A stretch of DNA of 64,000 nt from Carex sylvatica (Eukaryota; Streptophyta; Magnoliopsida; Poales; Cyperaceae). The notes below the pieces were generated by a model that saw nothing but the letters and a program-made list of their open reading frames with translations, searched no databases and was not told where the DNA came from. The DNA lies in contig CAXKVR010000033.1 in the NCBI GenBank assembly GCA_964058845.1, positions 1-64,000 on the forward strand, in the 5' to 3' direction. This document shows positions 1 through 11,436 of this stretch, piece after piece. Position 1 is the first letter of the stretch; every line of letters starts with the position of its first letter. The translations under genes and the position numbers were made by a program.

Positions 1-59
1 AATCCAATTACTAATATATTTAATTAGTTAATCTACTATTAATTTTGGCCTCTTTTCAG

Positions 60-1285
60 GGTTAACAAGCCCTACCTTCCTATAGCAGCCGGAGACTTGT
101 CGATGCAGTCGGCATGGCTGCTGGTGCTCTTCTTCGCCGTAACCGGGCTATCCATCGTGGCATGGAATTTTGGGTCCTTCATCACATCTCTCTACTGCCT
201 CGGCCTCTTTCTTGGCACCATTTATTCTGTTCCTCCTTTCAGACTCAAGAGATATCCCGTTGCAGCATTTCTTATTATTGCCACAGTACTATTTATCTAC
301 TTTACTCTTTTATATGTATTTCTTTTTAAATTGTAAATTTTTAAAATCCTTACTGCATGCATGCTTGATTAGGTGCGGGGATTTCTTCTCAACTTTGGTG
401 TTTACTATGCAACCAGAGCCGCTCTTGGTCTCTCCTTTCAGTGGAGTTATCCAGTTGCTTTTATCACATGCTTTGTTACTATGTTTGCTTTGGTTATTGC
501 CATTACCAAGGACCTTCCCGATGTAGAAGGCGACCGCAAGTAAATAAATAAATGCTCCCTCCCTCCCTCCCTCCCTCTTTTACATTTAAAAATTGATAGT
601 TTTGTGATTTATTATTAGTTTTGTTGTGTAGGTTTCAAATATCAACGCTGGCGACAAAGCTTGGTGTGAGAAATATAGCATTGCTTGGAACAGGCCTTCT
701 TCTGGCAAATTATGTAGTGGCTATTTCTGTAGCCTTATATATGCCTCAGGTATCAATTTTATTATACCTGAATACCATAAACCCAGGTACAGGTACAGGT
801 ACAGCTCTTATAAACCATCTGTTATTTGTTATTTCAGGCATTTAGGTGGAGAATAATGGTCCCTGCACATACTCTCTTAGCATTTGGTCTTGTCTTCCAG
901 GTGATCTCTATATGCCTTCTCTCATCTCTTTCTTTCATTGGTATTAATTTATTATGTAACTGTAGTTACTTTGTGCTAATGTTGCATTTCATGCAAAATC
1001 TCAGGCATGGATCTTGGAGCAAGCAAATTATACAAAGGTAAATTGCATCTTTCAAATCAATATTTTTTTTAGTAATCAGAATTGTTCTTCTAGCTTGTAC
1101 TAACAACAGATCGTGTTGTGACTTATGAGTTGATAATGAGCAGAAAGCACATATTATATTAGCAATGCAAGACTTTAATTGTTGACTGCTGTTACATTTA
1201 CATTGTGCAGGAAGCAATCTTGCAATTCTATCGGTTTATTTGGAACCTGTTCTATGCCGAGTATTTGATATTTCCTTTGATATAG
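60..1285 (+). CDS. HST: Homogentisate solanesyltransferase, chloroplast (3' part only)
   Basis: Membrane prenyltransferase of the UbiA family. It condenses homogentisate with solanesyl diphosphate in the plastid envelope, the committed prenylation step of plastoquinone-9 synthesis. Six exons are visible: 60-285, 373-539, 632-749, 838-900, 1005-1037 and 1211-1285, all with GT-AG borders. They encode the last 226 residues. The translation opens with [13 protein letters not shown], carries the second Asp-rich motif KDLPDVEGD in exon 2, then [16 protein letters not shown], and ends [19 protein letters not shown]. These match remembered HST (PDS2-type) proteins much better than tocopherol-type HPT (VTE2). 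Several hydrophobic membrane spans are present. The transit peptide and first Asp-rich motif lie upstream of the window. A possible 3'-UTR intron (donor near 1287, acceptor near 1462) follows the stop. No coding damage was seen. Confidence 0.93.
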
Positions 1286-2439
1286 AGGTAAATTATTTGT
1301 TTTTCTGTTTTTTATCACACCTGTACTCACTAGCTACATGCTTTCTGGTTAATATCCTGTGCTGGTAACTATGTCAACTGCTGTTAAAATCATTCTATTT
1401 ATGCTTTTTATAACGGCCTATGATATTTTTATTTTATTTATTTTTTAACCTTTTGCTTGCAGATGCAGTACAAGAGATGAGACTTTTAGTTCTGTCTCTC
1501 TGGAGAGTACTGGTAAAATAAACCCAAATTTCACAAATTAATAATATAGTTCATCAATCTGTATAATTATTTTGTAAGTTCTCTCCCATTCTTTGGCACG
1601 AGTATGTTGCTTGTCTACATAGAACTGAATCAGAATTTTGCTGATCGGTCATTTTAACTATTTTAAGCAAATTCTGATTTTCGCAGTTTACTTTCTTTTG
1701 GTGCTGCCAATGCCAGTAATGTAAGAATAAGAATAAGATGTTCATGTCCGAAACTCTTTCTTTGCCTGGTTATGTACTAAGGTCTAAAATTAAGTCATGG
1801 CTTAGTTAGTTCACTACAACTGTATCAATGGCAAAGATGGTACTGGCACCAACTGATATCAATATTGAGGAGATTGGAAAAATGCGATTTGAAGCAAGAA
1901 TGCACAGGAAACAATTTATATCTCGATATTTTTCAGAAAATTTAATTTTTACATAAATTGTACAATTTTTGTAAATTGCAGAAAATGGCACTAATTAAGC
2001 AATAAGTTGTTACTGTTCTAAAATTTTGCATAAACCGCAACAGATGTGTAAAGAAGCCGTGCCAGAATAAGATATGAATGTATCATTAAAGTTGAAGAAA
2101 ACAATAGTAAATTGATAATCTTAAAGTAAAATTAAATTATTAATGTAGTGCGTTTTCTCTGCTGTTAAGTTGAGCCTCGCCTCGGCCTCCTTTGATTTCA
2201 GTTGAGTTGAACCCATGAAACATGTCATTGCATAACATAAGAGTATTGCTACCCGTTTCATGTAAGACAATACAATCTCTGCCGTAGAAAATCTTGAGAA
2301 GGGGAGACAATGGAAAAGAATAGAATAGACAATAGAGAGAGAGTCGATGACCTGCTTTGCCTTCCATATTTAATGCCACGTGCGCTTTAATTGATCTGCA
2401 TATGCATCTCAATGGGTCGCATAGCTCATTTCAGATCTC
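1286..2439. other. HST 3' UTR and intergenic DNA
   Basis: AT-rich. It probably holds the HST 3' UTR, perhaps with an intron ending in TTGCAG before 1463. Short open frames here have no recognisable domain. I see no gene. Confidence 0.5.
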
Positions 2440-2694
2440 TATATATAGCCGAATTTTTTATAAATATCCAATTTTTTTTTTTTTTACGAAATCTACCCTA
2501 CTTGGTAAGGATTTCAAAGTCTATCCCTTCCGGTTATTAAATAACCGAAAAGTGGGTATAATTCTGCTCACCTAATAAGCGATAGCCTCTGAACAACCAA
2601 CTTCAAAATCTTGAAATATCTCCTCTAACTTTCTAGGTTTGCATTTGTTTACTATAATTTTGAATCTATCACTGACCTCTCTCTTCTGCCCCAC

Positions 2695-4473
2695 GTGCTT
2701 GAAGAGGTTCTAGGCAACATGTTGAGAATAATGCCGATGGACACATTGGTCGGTAGACTTATCCCATCTGAGAAATGGACTCTTGAATACGGATTTAATC
2801 CCCAAATGTCTATCCGATATGACACAAAAGAAATGATCATCTCCAATTACTTCCAATCGCAACCATCTCATAAAAAAATCCTAGTTTTCTGCGTTTTCTT
2901 TCTCCACAATTGCAAAAGCCAATGAAAGTAATTGGTTCTCGGCATCGCACATACATGCCATTAACAACCTATCTTGGTACCGTTCTGACATGAAACAAGC
3001 ATCGATACTAATCACTGGTCTGAGAAACGGTAGCGCTGCAATACACGGTCCATATGCCCATGCCGCTCTATGAAAATACCTATCAGTTTCTCGGTCAATC
3101 GGAGTCGAGGTCATACAATACTTAGTTCATGGATTGGTTCTTTTTATGGCTTCCAATAGCATAATAAGCAAGTTGTACGAGTTCTCCTAACTCCCAAACA
3201 GATTTGCAATAGCAAGCTCACGGCCTCTCCACAATTTGTTGTCCTTGGGTGTTACATTTTTGTACTCTTTTTTCACCACATCGCTGATATAATTTATAGT
3301 CGCGCACATATTCTTTCTAATGGTGTCATCAATTGATAGGGCAATCATCTCTGCAGTAAGCTGACGATGATCAGCACGTATTGCCGGTACTTTACATCCA
3401 TGAGAAATTGCTTGTTTGGTAATAATTCAAGATCCTGAAAGACCATCAGGCTTCGCGGATAACCTGAATTTGCAAAAATCATCTTTGCACTTTATAGTTA
3501 AACGTTTAGTTTCGCTTTTAAAAATCAAACATTCATAATTGTTCCGAATATGAAACTCATTTATTGCCACCCTTAGAGTCGCTTTTGACTCAAACACTTG
3601 GCTTTTGGCTAATAGATTATCGAATGTTCTTGTTGAGCTGCTGAAAAAATCGACATCCACAAGCCAAAAATTGGATATGTCATTGAAACTATCAACCGGA
3701 TGTCTCATATCTTCCCGACCAGTTATCGGGTAACGTGATTCACGGGATTGTGATTGTGACTGTCTGATTGGTCCAACGTCATTGTCGGAACCTGATGACT
3801 CATCTGAGAGCATCTCATCTCCGCTCTCCAAACTATCATCATCAATCGCATTCACAGGTGGTGGATAATCTGGAACCTGTACCGGTCTACGGACCCGACT
3901 GGTACTGGGTCGAGATTGAGTTATGGGTTCAGGGTTTCTATTGGTACTGGGTTAGGATTGAGTTATGGGTTCAGTGTTCCGACTGGTACTGGGTTAGGAT
4001 TGAGTTATGTGTTCAGGGTTCCGACTGGTACTAGGTCGGGATCTAGTTATGTGTTCAGGGTTCTGACTAGTACTGGGTCGGGATCGAGTTTCAGGGATCT
4101 GACTGTTCATATTTAATTGGGAATTAAAATGGATATGGTTCGGTTGCAATTCTACATATAACTCTACAACCGGCAACCTTTGTGAAAAAGACGCCACAAT
4201 TTCTAAAATTATTTCGAACGATTGCTAATTTGTTATCGGTACTAATTGATAGTCACGTTGGCTATCGGTAGACATGTTAAACCTAGCTTGAATTTCTAGA
4301 TTTGCTTCACTAACAATATACTTAACCAGTTTATAAATCTCATTCTGGAGATAATCAAAGTTATGATTTACGGTTATAGGTAGTGAGTATTTAGGTCGGG
4401 TGCTGTAAAAAATCGTGTCATCATTGTACATGATTTCTCCTCCAACAAAATTTTTCACACAGATGACGGTCAT
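2695..4473 (-). pseudogene. MULE transposase pseudogene
   Basis: Reading the minus strand from 4473 down, the parts follow the usual MuDR transposase order. First comes an N-terminal leader (MTVICVKNFVGGEIMYNDD). A low-complexity Arg/Ser/Pro repeat follows (about 3890-4095). Then comes the MuDR N-terminal domain (3855-3427; LVDVDFF, FESKATLRVAINEFHIRNN, CKDDFCKFRLSAK). The catalytic domain (3114-2700) has RPVISIDACF with the first catalytic Asp, LAFAIVEKEN, and VIGDDHFFCVISDRH with the second. It is dead: the frame has a TAG at 2881-2883 where the family has Trp (the NW after IVEKEN), another stop after QHVA near 2715, and stops between the N-terminal and catalytic parts (near 3190 and 3125). 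The C-terminal SWIM-type part was not found. Confidence 0.88.
3890..4095. repeat. About 42-bp tandem repeat inside the MULE
   Basis: Four to five degenerate copies of a unit containing GACTGGTACTGGGT and GAGTTATG, each followed by GTTCAGGGTT. On the transposase strand the repeat gives units like RSRPSTSQNPEHIT, so it expands a linker of the old protein. Confidence 0.75.
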
Positions 4474-5367
4474 TTTTTGTTTTGATTGGTCTGAATAACA
4501 AACTACAATTTTAAAAAATAATAATACTATAAGTACAATTTATTTGTATATTGGTATATTTTCTGAATTACATAAAATTATTTTAAAAAAATAAACTACA
4601 ATTTATAACAAACTACAATATTTCTCAAAAAAAATATTTACAAAAAAAAAACTATAATATTTTCTGAATTAAACTACAATTTTTAACAAACTAAAATTTT
4701 AAAAAATAATAACACTATTTCTTTCTAAATTAAATAAAATTATTTATAATAAAAGTTACATTTTTTTCTCTTATTTTTTTCTCTGTCTGTCCATCTGTGG
4801 GAATTTTTTTTCTCTTCTAACGTTTGAATATGATCTGAGAAGAATGCAAAAAATATATAATAATTTTTGAACCAGTAATTAAATAATTGAAAATGAGCTA
4901 AAAAATCGAGTGTTAAATAACCGGACAGTACTCAAATTAAATAATAATAACATAATTTTGAAAATTAAATAATTTACAAATTAATTATAAAAAAAATTAC
5001 ATTCTTTCTCTCTGTCTCGTATTATGTCTGAACGTGAATGTCTGAGCTGCCGGATATATATAGGAAATGGAAAGGGGGAGAAGCGGGTGCACTTTCTGCT
5101 TATTAAATAACCGGATATAATTTATGATTATTAAGTAAGCGAACGTTCTTTCCGCTTATTAAGTAAGTGGATAGGGATAACTTTTTCGCTTACTAAGTAA
5201 GCGGATAATATTCTCAAGTCCGCTTATTTAGTGAGCGGAAAGTTGCCCCATATCCGGTTATTTAGTAACCGGAAGGGATAGATTTCAAAATACATTAAAA
5301 ATCGGGGTAGATTTCATAATTTGTTTTTTTTTTTTTTGGATATTTATAAAAATTTCGGTATATATAG

Positions 5368-6240
5368 TATTACTATTAGTATGGTATGGGAACCTCATAA
5401 TCTTAGATTCTTAGTTACCTTTTTGTTTAAAATAATAATCTAATCTAAGAGCAATTCGATGCTGCATGAATTAGCGGAGCGTGCGAGAGATGTGAAAATA
5501 AAATATTAAAATAATAAAGAAAAAGGTAACAACTAATTATTTGTTCATTGATATGTTCAATGATTGATTAATTAATTAATGAGTTATCATTGGCAAGTGT
5601 TAGTACAAAACCACTACACATCGATGAAACATACATACTATACCAGTTGCCAGTTAGCCACTTCCCCAAACCTCAAATCCATATTATATGTGCATCTTTT
5701 GGTACTGTATATAACTATATATAGTATATCCATCATTTATCTAAATTGAATTGTTTATTCTTACATGCATGTTGGTATGGTATGGTATGGTATGGTATGG
5801 TATGGTATGGTATGGTTGGGACTTGGTAATGGACATTGGTACACACTTACACAAATTTATATGCCAAAATAATGCCACTTCTTTGTAACAGGGAAGATCA
5901 ATATATATGTGACCTTGTCCCTAGAGAAAATTATATGATTGATTTTTAATGTATATTTCAACTAGAACGGAGTAGGTCTGATGATTATCAGATCAACTTC
6001 GATGAACATCAAATTTACTTTTTAATTTGATAATTTTCAAAACTATCTAATTCGCTTTAAGATTCGTGTACATTTGTTTTAATTAATTTTTATGCACACA
6101 TATCTTAAAACAAATCGGAGGTTTCACAGCCCATGGAACTCAAAGTTGGAAAGTTTGCATAGAGGTGTAACTAAGGTTTAAAAACAATCAATTTCACCAT
6201 ATAATTTTTGTGTGATTATACCGTGATTTGTTATTTGCAG
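5368..6240. other. Gene-free AT-rich spacer
   Basis: No coding signal. Contains a (GGTAT) pentamer microsatellite of about eight units at 5774-5815. Confidence 0.6.
5774..5815. repeat. (GGTAT)n microsatellite
   Basis: About eight uninterrupted GGTAT units, ending where TATGGTTGGG begins. Confidence 0.95.
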
Positions 6241-6838
6241 CTGAATCGAGAATTTTTTTAAAACCATAATTAAAAAAAGTAATTTTAAGAAACTAACATG
6301 ATTATTATTAATTTTTTTACAAAAATTATAAGAATTGAAATGCTAATTCAGTCCGCTCTTTTTTTTGAAGGACTGAAATGATATTTCAGTCCGTCTTGAT
6401 TTTATAGGTACTCATATGAGCGACCACAAAAAATCCATAAATATCTATAGACCGAAATGACCGTACCAGACTAAAATGACATTTCACTGCCGTATTAATT
6501 TTCTTTTTATCGATACAGTCTCCCTCTTCTCTTTCCCTTCTTTCTCCTTTCTACTTTCTCTTCTTTTTTCTCTACCCGAACACAGTTTTTTTTTCAACTC
6601 AAAATTCCATTGTTTTTTATTCTAATGACATAAATTTGTACATTTTTTTTTCTCAAAAAGAATTTGTATATTTTTTAGAAGAGAATAAGAAAAATTTCAC
6701 AAGATTTGTGTATTTGTGTATTTTTGTGAGTGGAGAAGAAGAGTATTTATAATAAAACCCTCAAAAACATCAGATCAACTATGTTGGTTTTCTAAAATTA
6801 ATTTTTTTAATTATGGTTTTTAAAAAAATTCCGGAACA
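6241..6838. mobile_element. Non-coding inverted-repeat element, about 600 bp
   Basis: The left segment (about 6241-6300) contains TTTTTTTAAAACCATAATTA, and the right segment (about 6780-6838) carries its inverted copy, giving arms of about 58 bp. The interior has repeated short phrases around CTGAAATGA and TTTCAGTCCG and no coding potential. I could not find a clean target duplication, so the class is unknown. Confidence 0.6.
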
Positions 6839-6897
6839 GGTCTCCGTCTCAGTAAAAAAAAAAAAAGCAGACTATTTTGTTCATAGATTCCCAATTT

Positions 6898-7875
6898 GTT
6901 TTTTAAATAGAATTTGTTTTAATTATTTCAACGAACAAGTCTTCTTTGGGTTGAAATTTGAAAACTAAACATCACCGATCTCTAGGATCGGTGGAGCAAA
7001 AAAAAATCCAACCTATACCGGTCCTAGGGACCAGTGGAGCCAATTTTTACTCATTTTCGCATCCGGTAGAGCATTGCCACATAAAATCAAAATTTTTGCT
7101 ACACCGATCCTACGGATCGGTGAAGGGTTGTTTTAAAAATTAAAATTACTCCGACGGGTCCTTCCTCCTTCCTCTTCTTCCTTCCAGCATGGTTTGAGTC
7201 CTTTTTTTTTTAATCCTCTCAATATACTCAATTATTTCTCAATCCAATTGTTTTAAAATTTTTGGATCGTTTAAAAGATTTGGAAACTCTTCAGATCTAC
7301 AATTTTGACAAGGTAAATATCTCTCGTTTTATAATTTTTTATTTTAACCGAATTAAAATGAATAACTAATTTAATTCTATGTTATTCTGCAACATTCCAG
7401 GGACTTTTCTGTAATATTTCAGGGTTCTGTATAGCTCTGAGTGGATTCTGGTAAATAACAGGGTTTTTAATGCAAGATTACGGGTCTGACAGGGTTCAGG
7501 AACCAAACTGTGACAGAAAATAAAACTTAATTAGAAAACAGTCTCTGAATAGGGACCTCTTTGTAACAAGATATAAAAAGTTGTATGATAAGGCTTTTTT
7601 AGTGGGAATTTCTTACAAATATTAGTTTTAAAATATTGATAATGCAAGTAATAGTTTGTAATAGCAATTTGAATTATAAGCTGTGGATCGGTGGAGGTAT
7701 TTGTGTGGCCTTTCGTGTAAAATAGTGTTACAGGTGCAGAATTGGCTCCACCGATCCGTAAGACCGGTGTAGGTTGAGTTTTTTTTTGAGATCGGTGAAA
7801 ACTAATTTTTGAATTTCAACTCAAACAAACAAGACTTGTTCGGTTGAAATAATTCGAACAAATTTTATTTAAAAA
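6898..7875. mobile_element. TIR element with repeated ACCGATCC/GGATCGGT palindromes
   Basis: Arms of about 80 bp are inverted copies: AATTATTTCAACGAACAAGT at the left, and GACTTGTTCGGTTGAAATAA near 7840 as its inverse. Just inside each arm sit three sites of the form CACCGATCC..GGATCGGTG (about 6973, 7017 and 7103; then 7684, 7748 and 7790). No protein is encoded. The element ends about 1 kb before the glucanase start codon, next to its CT-rich leader. Confidence 0.65.
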
Positions 7876-7893
7876 AAAAAAAATCCAGATTCC

Positions 7894-8800
7894 CACTGCT
7901 CTCTCTCTCTCTCTCTTTCTAGTCAGAGTAGACTGGACTGGACTCCTCGTGAGGAGAGAGGAGCGGAGAGGTCTCTTTTGTCCCTTCCTTCTCTCTTTTT
8001 CTCTTTTCTCTTTTCTCTTTTCTCTCTTCTCCTAAAAACCTCACATAAACCCTCGCTCTCTCTTCTTTTACTCTTTGCTCCCTAAAAGCATCTACCTTTC
8101 TTCTTCTCTCTAAAGTCTCTCTCGCTTTCTCTTATTCTCCGATCCATCCAGGTAATGTATGCAATAAACTCCCCCTTTTACTTTTCCTCCTTTCCTCTCT
8201 CTCTCTCTCTCTCTCTCTGTTTCTTTTGCGTGTCGGCCGTGTTAGTTTTTGCTTCATATCAAGCAAAAGATGGCAACTTGGGATTCTAAAAATAAACCAA
8301 ACACACAAAAAAGAAGAAGAAGGGATTTCTGGACCTTTTAATTCTTACCGATCTAGTTATTTCTTATTGGGGTTTCTATTTCCTATTCTATTCAATTTGT
8401 GTCCACCATTGTGCCGCTTTAGTTTTTTTTTTTTTTTGCTTTTTAAAATCATTATTTTAGTAATGAGAAATGTAGGCACACTTGTTGGTTTGTGGACCAT
8501 AACAGCTGGGTGTTAATTTCTGAGGGGCATCCAATTTTTCATATACTGAAAAATATTATACAATCACTATCTCAAATTCTCAATTCTTCAGTTTGGCAAA
8601 CCCCTACTAACCAACCTTGTTTCTTTAATTACAAAATTGGAAAAATTAGAAAATTAGATTACCTTGTAGCATTGAAGCACATCACATCACAGCATTACCA
8701 ACTAATTGCTTGCTTTCTCCATCACACCTTTTCAGCCTGACTGCTTCAATCAAGAAATTTGCAATTCCAAAGGCCAGGTCTAAGGTCGGTGACGCGGCAG
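7894..8800 (+). promoter_or_regulatory. Probable promoter and leader of the glucanase gene, with 5'-UTR intron
   Basis: A long CT-rich tract (7900-8140) typical of plant 5' leaders is followed by a good donor (CATCCAG then GTAATG, 8152) and a good acceptor (TTTTCAG, ending 8735) upstream of the ATG at 8801. That implies a leader intron of about 584 bp containing a (TC)n tract at 8195-8218. This is inferred from sequence only. Confidence 0.45.
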
Positions 8801-10607
8801 ATGATGCGGTGGAAGTGTACAACCGGCATTGCTCTCCTCTTCCTCTGGTTAATCACTACCACTAGTAATGCATCCGGTACTCTTTCCAACTCCCTATTTC
8901 TGAATTTCATTCAATAAATTAAATCAAACATTGATTGACTGATTCGTGTTTTGTTTAAAAATGAAAGGAGCTTTTGTGGGAATAAACATAGGCACTGATG
9001 TGTCCAACTTCCCGTCAGCATCTGCCATAGTCTCGATTTTGCAAGCGAAGAAAATAGAGCACGTGCGCCTCTTTGACGCAGACCACCAGATGCTGACAGC
9101 TCTGGCCCACACCGGCATTGAGGTCATGGTCTCCGTCCCCAATGACCAGATTCTGCGTGTGGGCCAGTCCCGTTCTGATGCGGCCGACTGGGTCAATAAG
9201 AACGTGGCCGCCTTTGTGCCAGCCACCAACATCACATCTATAGCAGTCGGTAACGAGATTCTGACGGCACTGCCCAATGCCGCTCTAGTGCTCATTCCTG
9301 TACTCAGGTTCCTTCAAGCAGCTCTCTTGGCCGCAAATCTCAACTCTCAGGTTAAAATCAGTACACCTACATCCATGGATCTGATTTCAAAACCGTTCCC
9401 CCCGTCAACTGCTCAGTTCAACTCCACATGGAACCAGATCATGTCTCAGTACCTCCAGTTTTTGAAGAGCACTGGATCAGTTTTCATGTTGAATGCACAA
9501 CCATACTATGGCTACACCAAGGGACGTGGTGTATTCCCGTTGGAGTACGCGCTGTTCCGATCGGTTAACCCTAATACACAAAATGTAGATCCAAATACTG
9601 ACCATGTTTACAGTAATATGTTTGATGCAATGGTTGATGCCGCCTATTACTCCATGCAAGCTTTAAATTTTTCGGGAATACCGGTTGTGGTGACCGAAAC
9701 AGGTTGGCCTTGGCTTGGTGCATCCAATGAACCTGATGCAAATGTAGACAATGCACTTGCATACAATACGAATCTTATGCGGCACGTGTTGAACAATTCG
9801 GGTACGCCTAGTCAGCCCAGTGTACAGGTCAGCGCATACATCTATGAGCTATTCAATGAGGATTTACGTAATGGGCCTGTTTCGGAGAAGAATTGGGGTA
9901 TTGTGTTTCCAAATGGAACCACAACATATAGTTTGACTTTTGAAAGGTTGCCATTGTCAAATAATGGGGAGTCCACTGGACCTGTTGGGATGTTTTGTGT
10001 GGTGAATTCGAGCATGCCGGTGAGTGCATTGAAGCAAGGATTGGATTGGGCTTGTGGGCCCGGGTCGGCAAATTGTAGTGCGATTCAGCCGGGGAAGCCG
10101 TGCTATCAGTCGGATAATATTGTGGCGGTGGCTTCATATGCATATAACGATTACTATCACAAAACGCAAGCAAGTGGTGGCACATGCAACTTTAATAACA
10201 CAGCCATGTTGACTAGTACGGACCCGAGTAAGTTGTATCTTCATGCCAATCAATGTTGCTTTATCAACTACAAGTATCTGATCTTGTTGTGTTAATAATA
10301 CTATTGTTGTTTCTGGTTTCCTTTGCAGGCTTTGGATCATGCATCTTTGCAGGAAGGTTAGTCAGTCAGTTTGTACCAGTTACTAAGCATTGGTTCAGTT
10401 AGCAAGCAAGTAAAACTGTTAGATTGGTGAAATCATAACAACTTTTTTTTTTTTTAAAATTTAAATGGCAGTTCTGGATCAAACAGCAGCAGAGTTGGCC
10501 CTACAGCTTTTGGACCAGTGGGCCCCGACAATTTGGGTACTACAACTAAATGTGATGGCAGGGCTCTCATTTACACCATTGCCCTTGTGGTGCTTTGTCT
10601 AGTTTAG
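8801..10607 (+). CDS. Glucan endo-1,3-beta-glucosidase, GH17 with X8 domain, GPI-anchored type
   Basis: Hydrolyses beta-1,3-glucan (callose), probably at the outer face of the plasma membrane or plasmodesmata. Exons 8801-8876, 8968-10227, 10329-10356 and 10472-10607 give 499 residues. Exon 1 encodes an N-terminal signal peptide (hydrophobic GIALLFLWLI). GH17 follows: GINIGTDVSN at the start, VGNEIL with the acid/base Glu, and VTETGWPW with the nucleophile Glu. A Cys-rich X8/CBM43 domain begins MFCVVNSSMPVSALKQGLDW and includes FGSCIFAG across exons 2-3. The C-terminus is Ser/Gly-rich and ends in a hydrophobic tail (LIYTIALVVLCLV), the pattern of a GPI signal. Order and length fit plant GH17 clade members of the E13 GPI type. 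A second in-frame ATG at 8804 could also start translation. All exon phases agree. Confidence 0.94.
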
Positions 10608-11436
10608 TTGTAAATTAAAAATGGTGGAATGAATATGTGTTGCAAATGCAGTTTTGGAAATAGGTTAGGAGATGATGAGTGGTGCCTTGCATTGGGACAG
10701 TTGGTTATTTGTACTTGTGACTTGATGGGGGTATAGTTCTTTAATTGGCTCTCACTAAATTTCGTTCGTTTTGGTTCTTTAAATAGTCAAATGACTATAT
10801 TTCTTTTCATCTGCCGTATTTATTTGCTGTTTTATTTTTCTGGTCAAGATATGTTACTATTGATTGGCATCACTAGAAAAGAAATGATTCTTTCTTTGTC
10901 TTGTTTAGTTGTAAAGTTGTCTGACTGCTGGGCAACACTGTTACCCCCAGCCTTTAAATATGCTAGCCTAGCTGAATAAGCAAATGACAGTCAAAATAGG
11001 AAAGGATAAGTTGCAATTAAAACCCTATACTTATCAGAATAGCAAATTTGGTAAGGATGAGGAATTCAGTGACAAAAAATTGCATAGCAACTGTGCATCA
11101 ATTCCAAATAATAGTAAATCAAACTCATACTGCATTGGCATTGATGTCCTTTGTAAATCATTTCATGCAGCACCAGGTACCAGTACCTTAATTTCACTGG
11201 TACCGTACATTACATTGATAGCAGAAACCAGAAAGTAAAGACTAACAGCTGATTTAAACACAGTTCCCAATTTTTCTACTTCTAACCCAAAAAGAGTGGA
11301 TTAGAAAGAAAAAGAAAAAGAAAGAAAAAAAAAACACATTTTATTGATTCACCTTTCATCTGTAATCAGAGAATATATCTCCAACCAAACAATTATCTCA
11401 GCAAAATTCAAAAGAAATAAAAAAGATCAAACATGT
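10608..11436. other. Convergent 3' region between glucanase and MCTP genes
   Basis: 3' UTRs of two convergent genes. Short frames (10791-10979, 10984-11238) show no domain. Nothing else was recognised. Confidence 0.55.

Larger units (their letters stand above)
2449..5358 (-). mobile_element. MuDR-type MULE with TIRs and 9-bp target duplication
   Basis: A 2,910-bp element flanked by the identical 9-mer TATATATAG (2440-2448 and 5359-5367), the target size typical of Mutator-like elements. The left end begins CCGAATTTTTTATAAATATC and the right end reads the same inverted with small changes. The inverted similarity continues for about 100 bp, through a poly-T tract, a shared TCTACCC segment and the motif CCGGTTATTWARTAACCGG. 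Inside, on the minus strand, is a decayed MULE transposase. The right 1 kb (about 4490-5040) is very AT-rich. The palindromic 18-bp motif recurs near both ends, mostly the right end, which is upstream of the transposase. Confidence 0.9.

Noticed and set aside
60..1285. Tocopherol-type homogentisate phytyltransferase (VTE2)
   Set aside because: The conserved segments match the solanesyltransferase pattern ([31 protein letters not shown]) rather than the remembered phytyltransferase sequence.
3768..4116. Plus-strand frames with YWVRIELWVQ repeats
   Set aside because: These are antisense readings of the 42-bp tandem repeat inside the MULE transposase.
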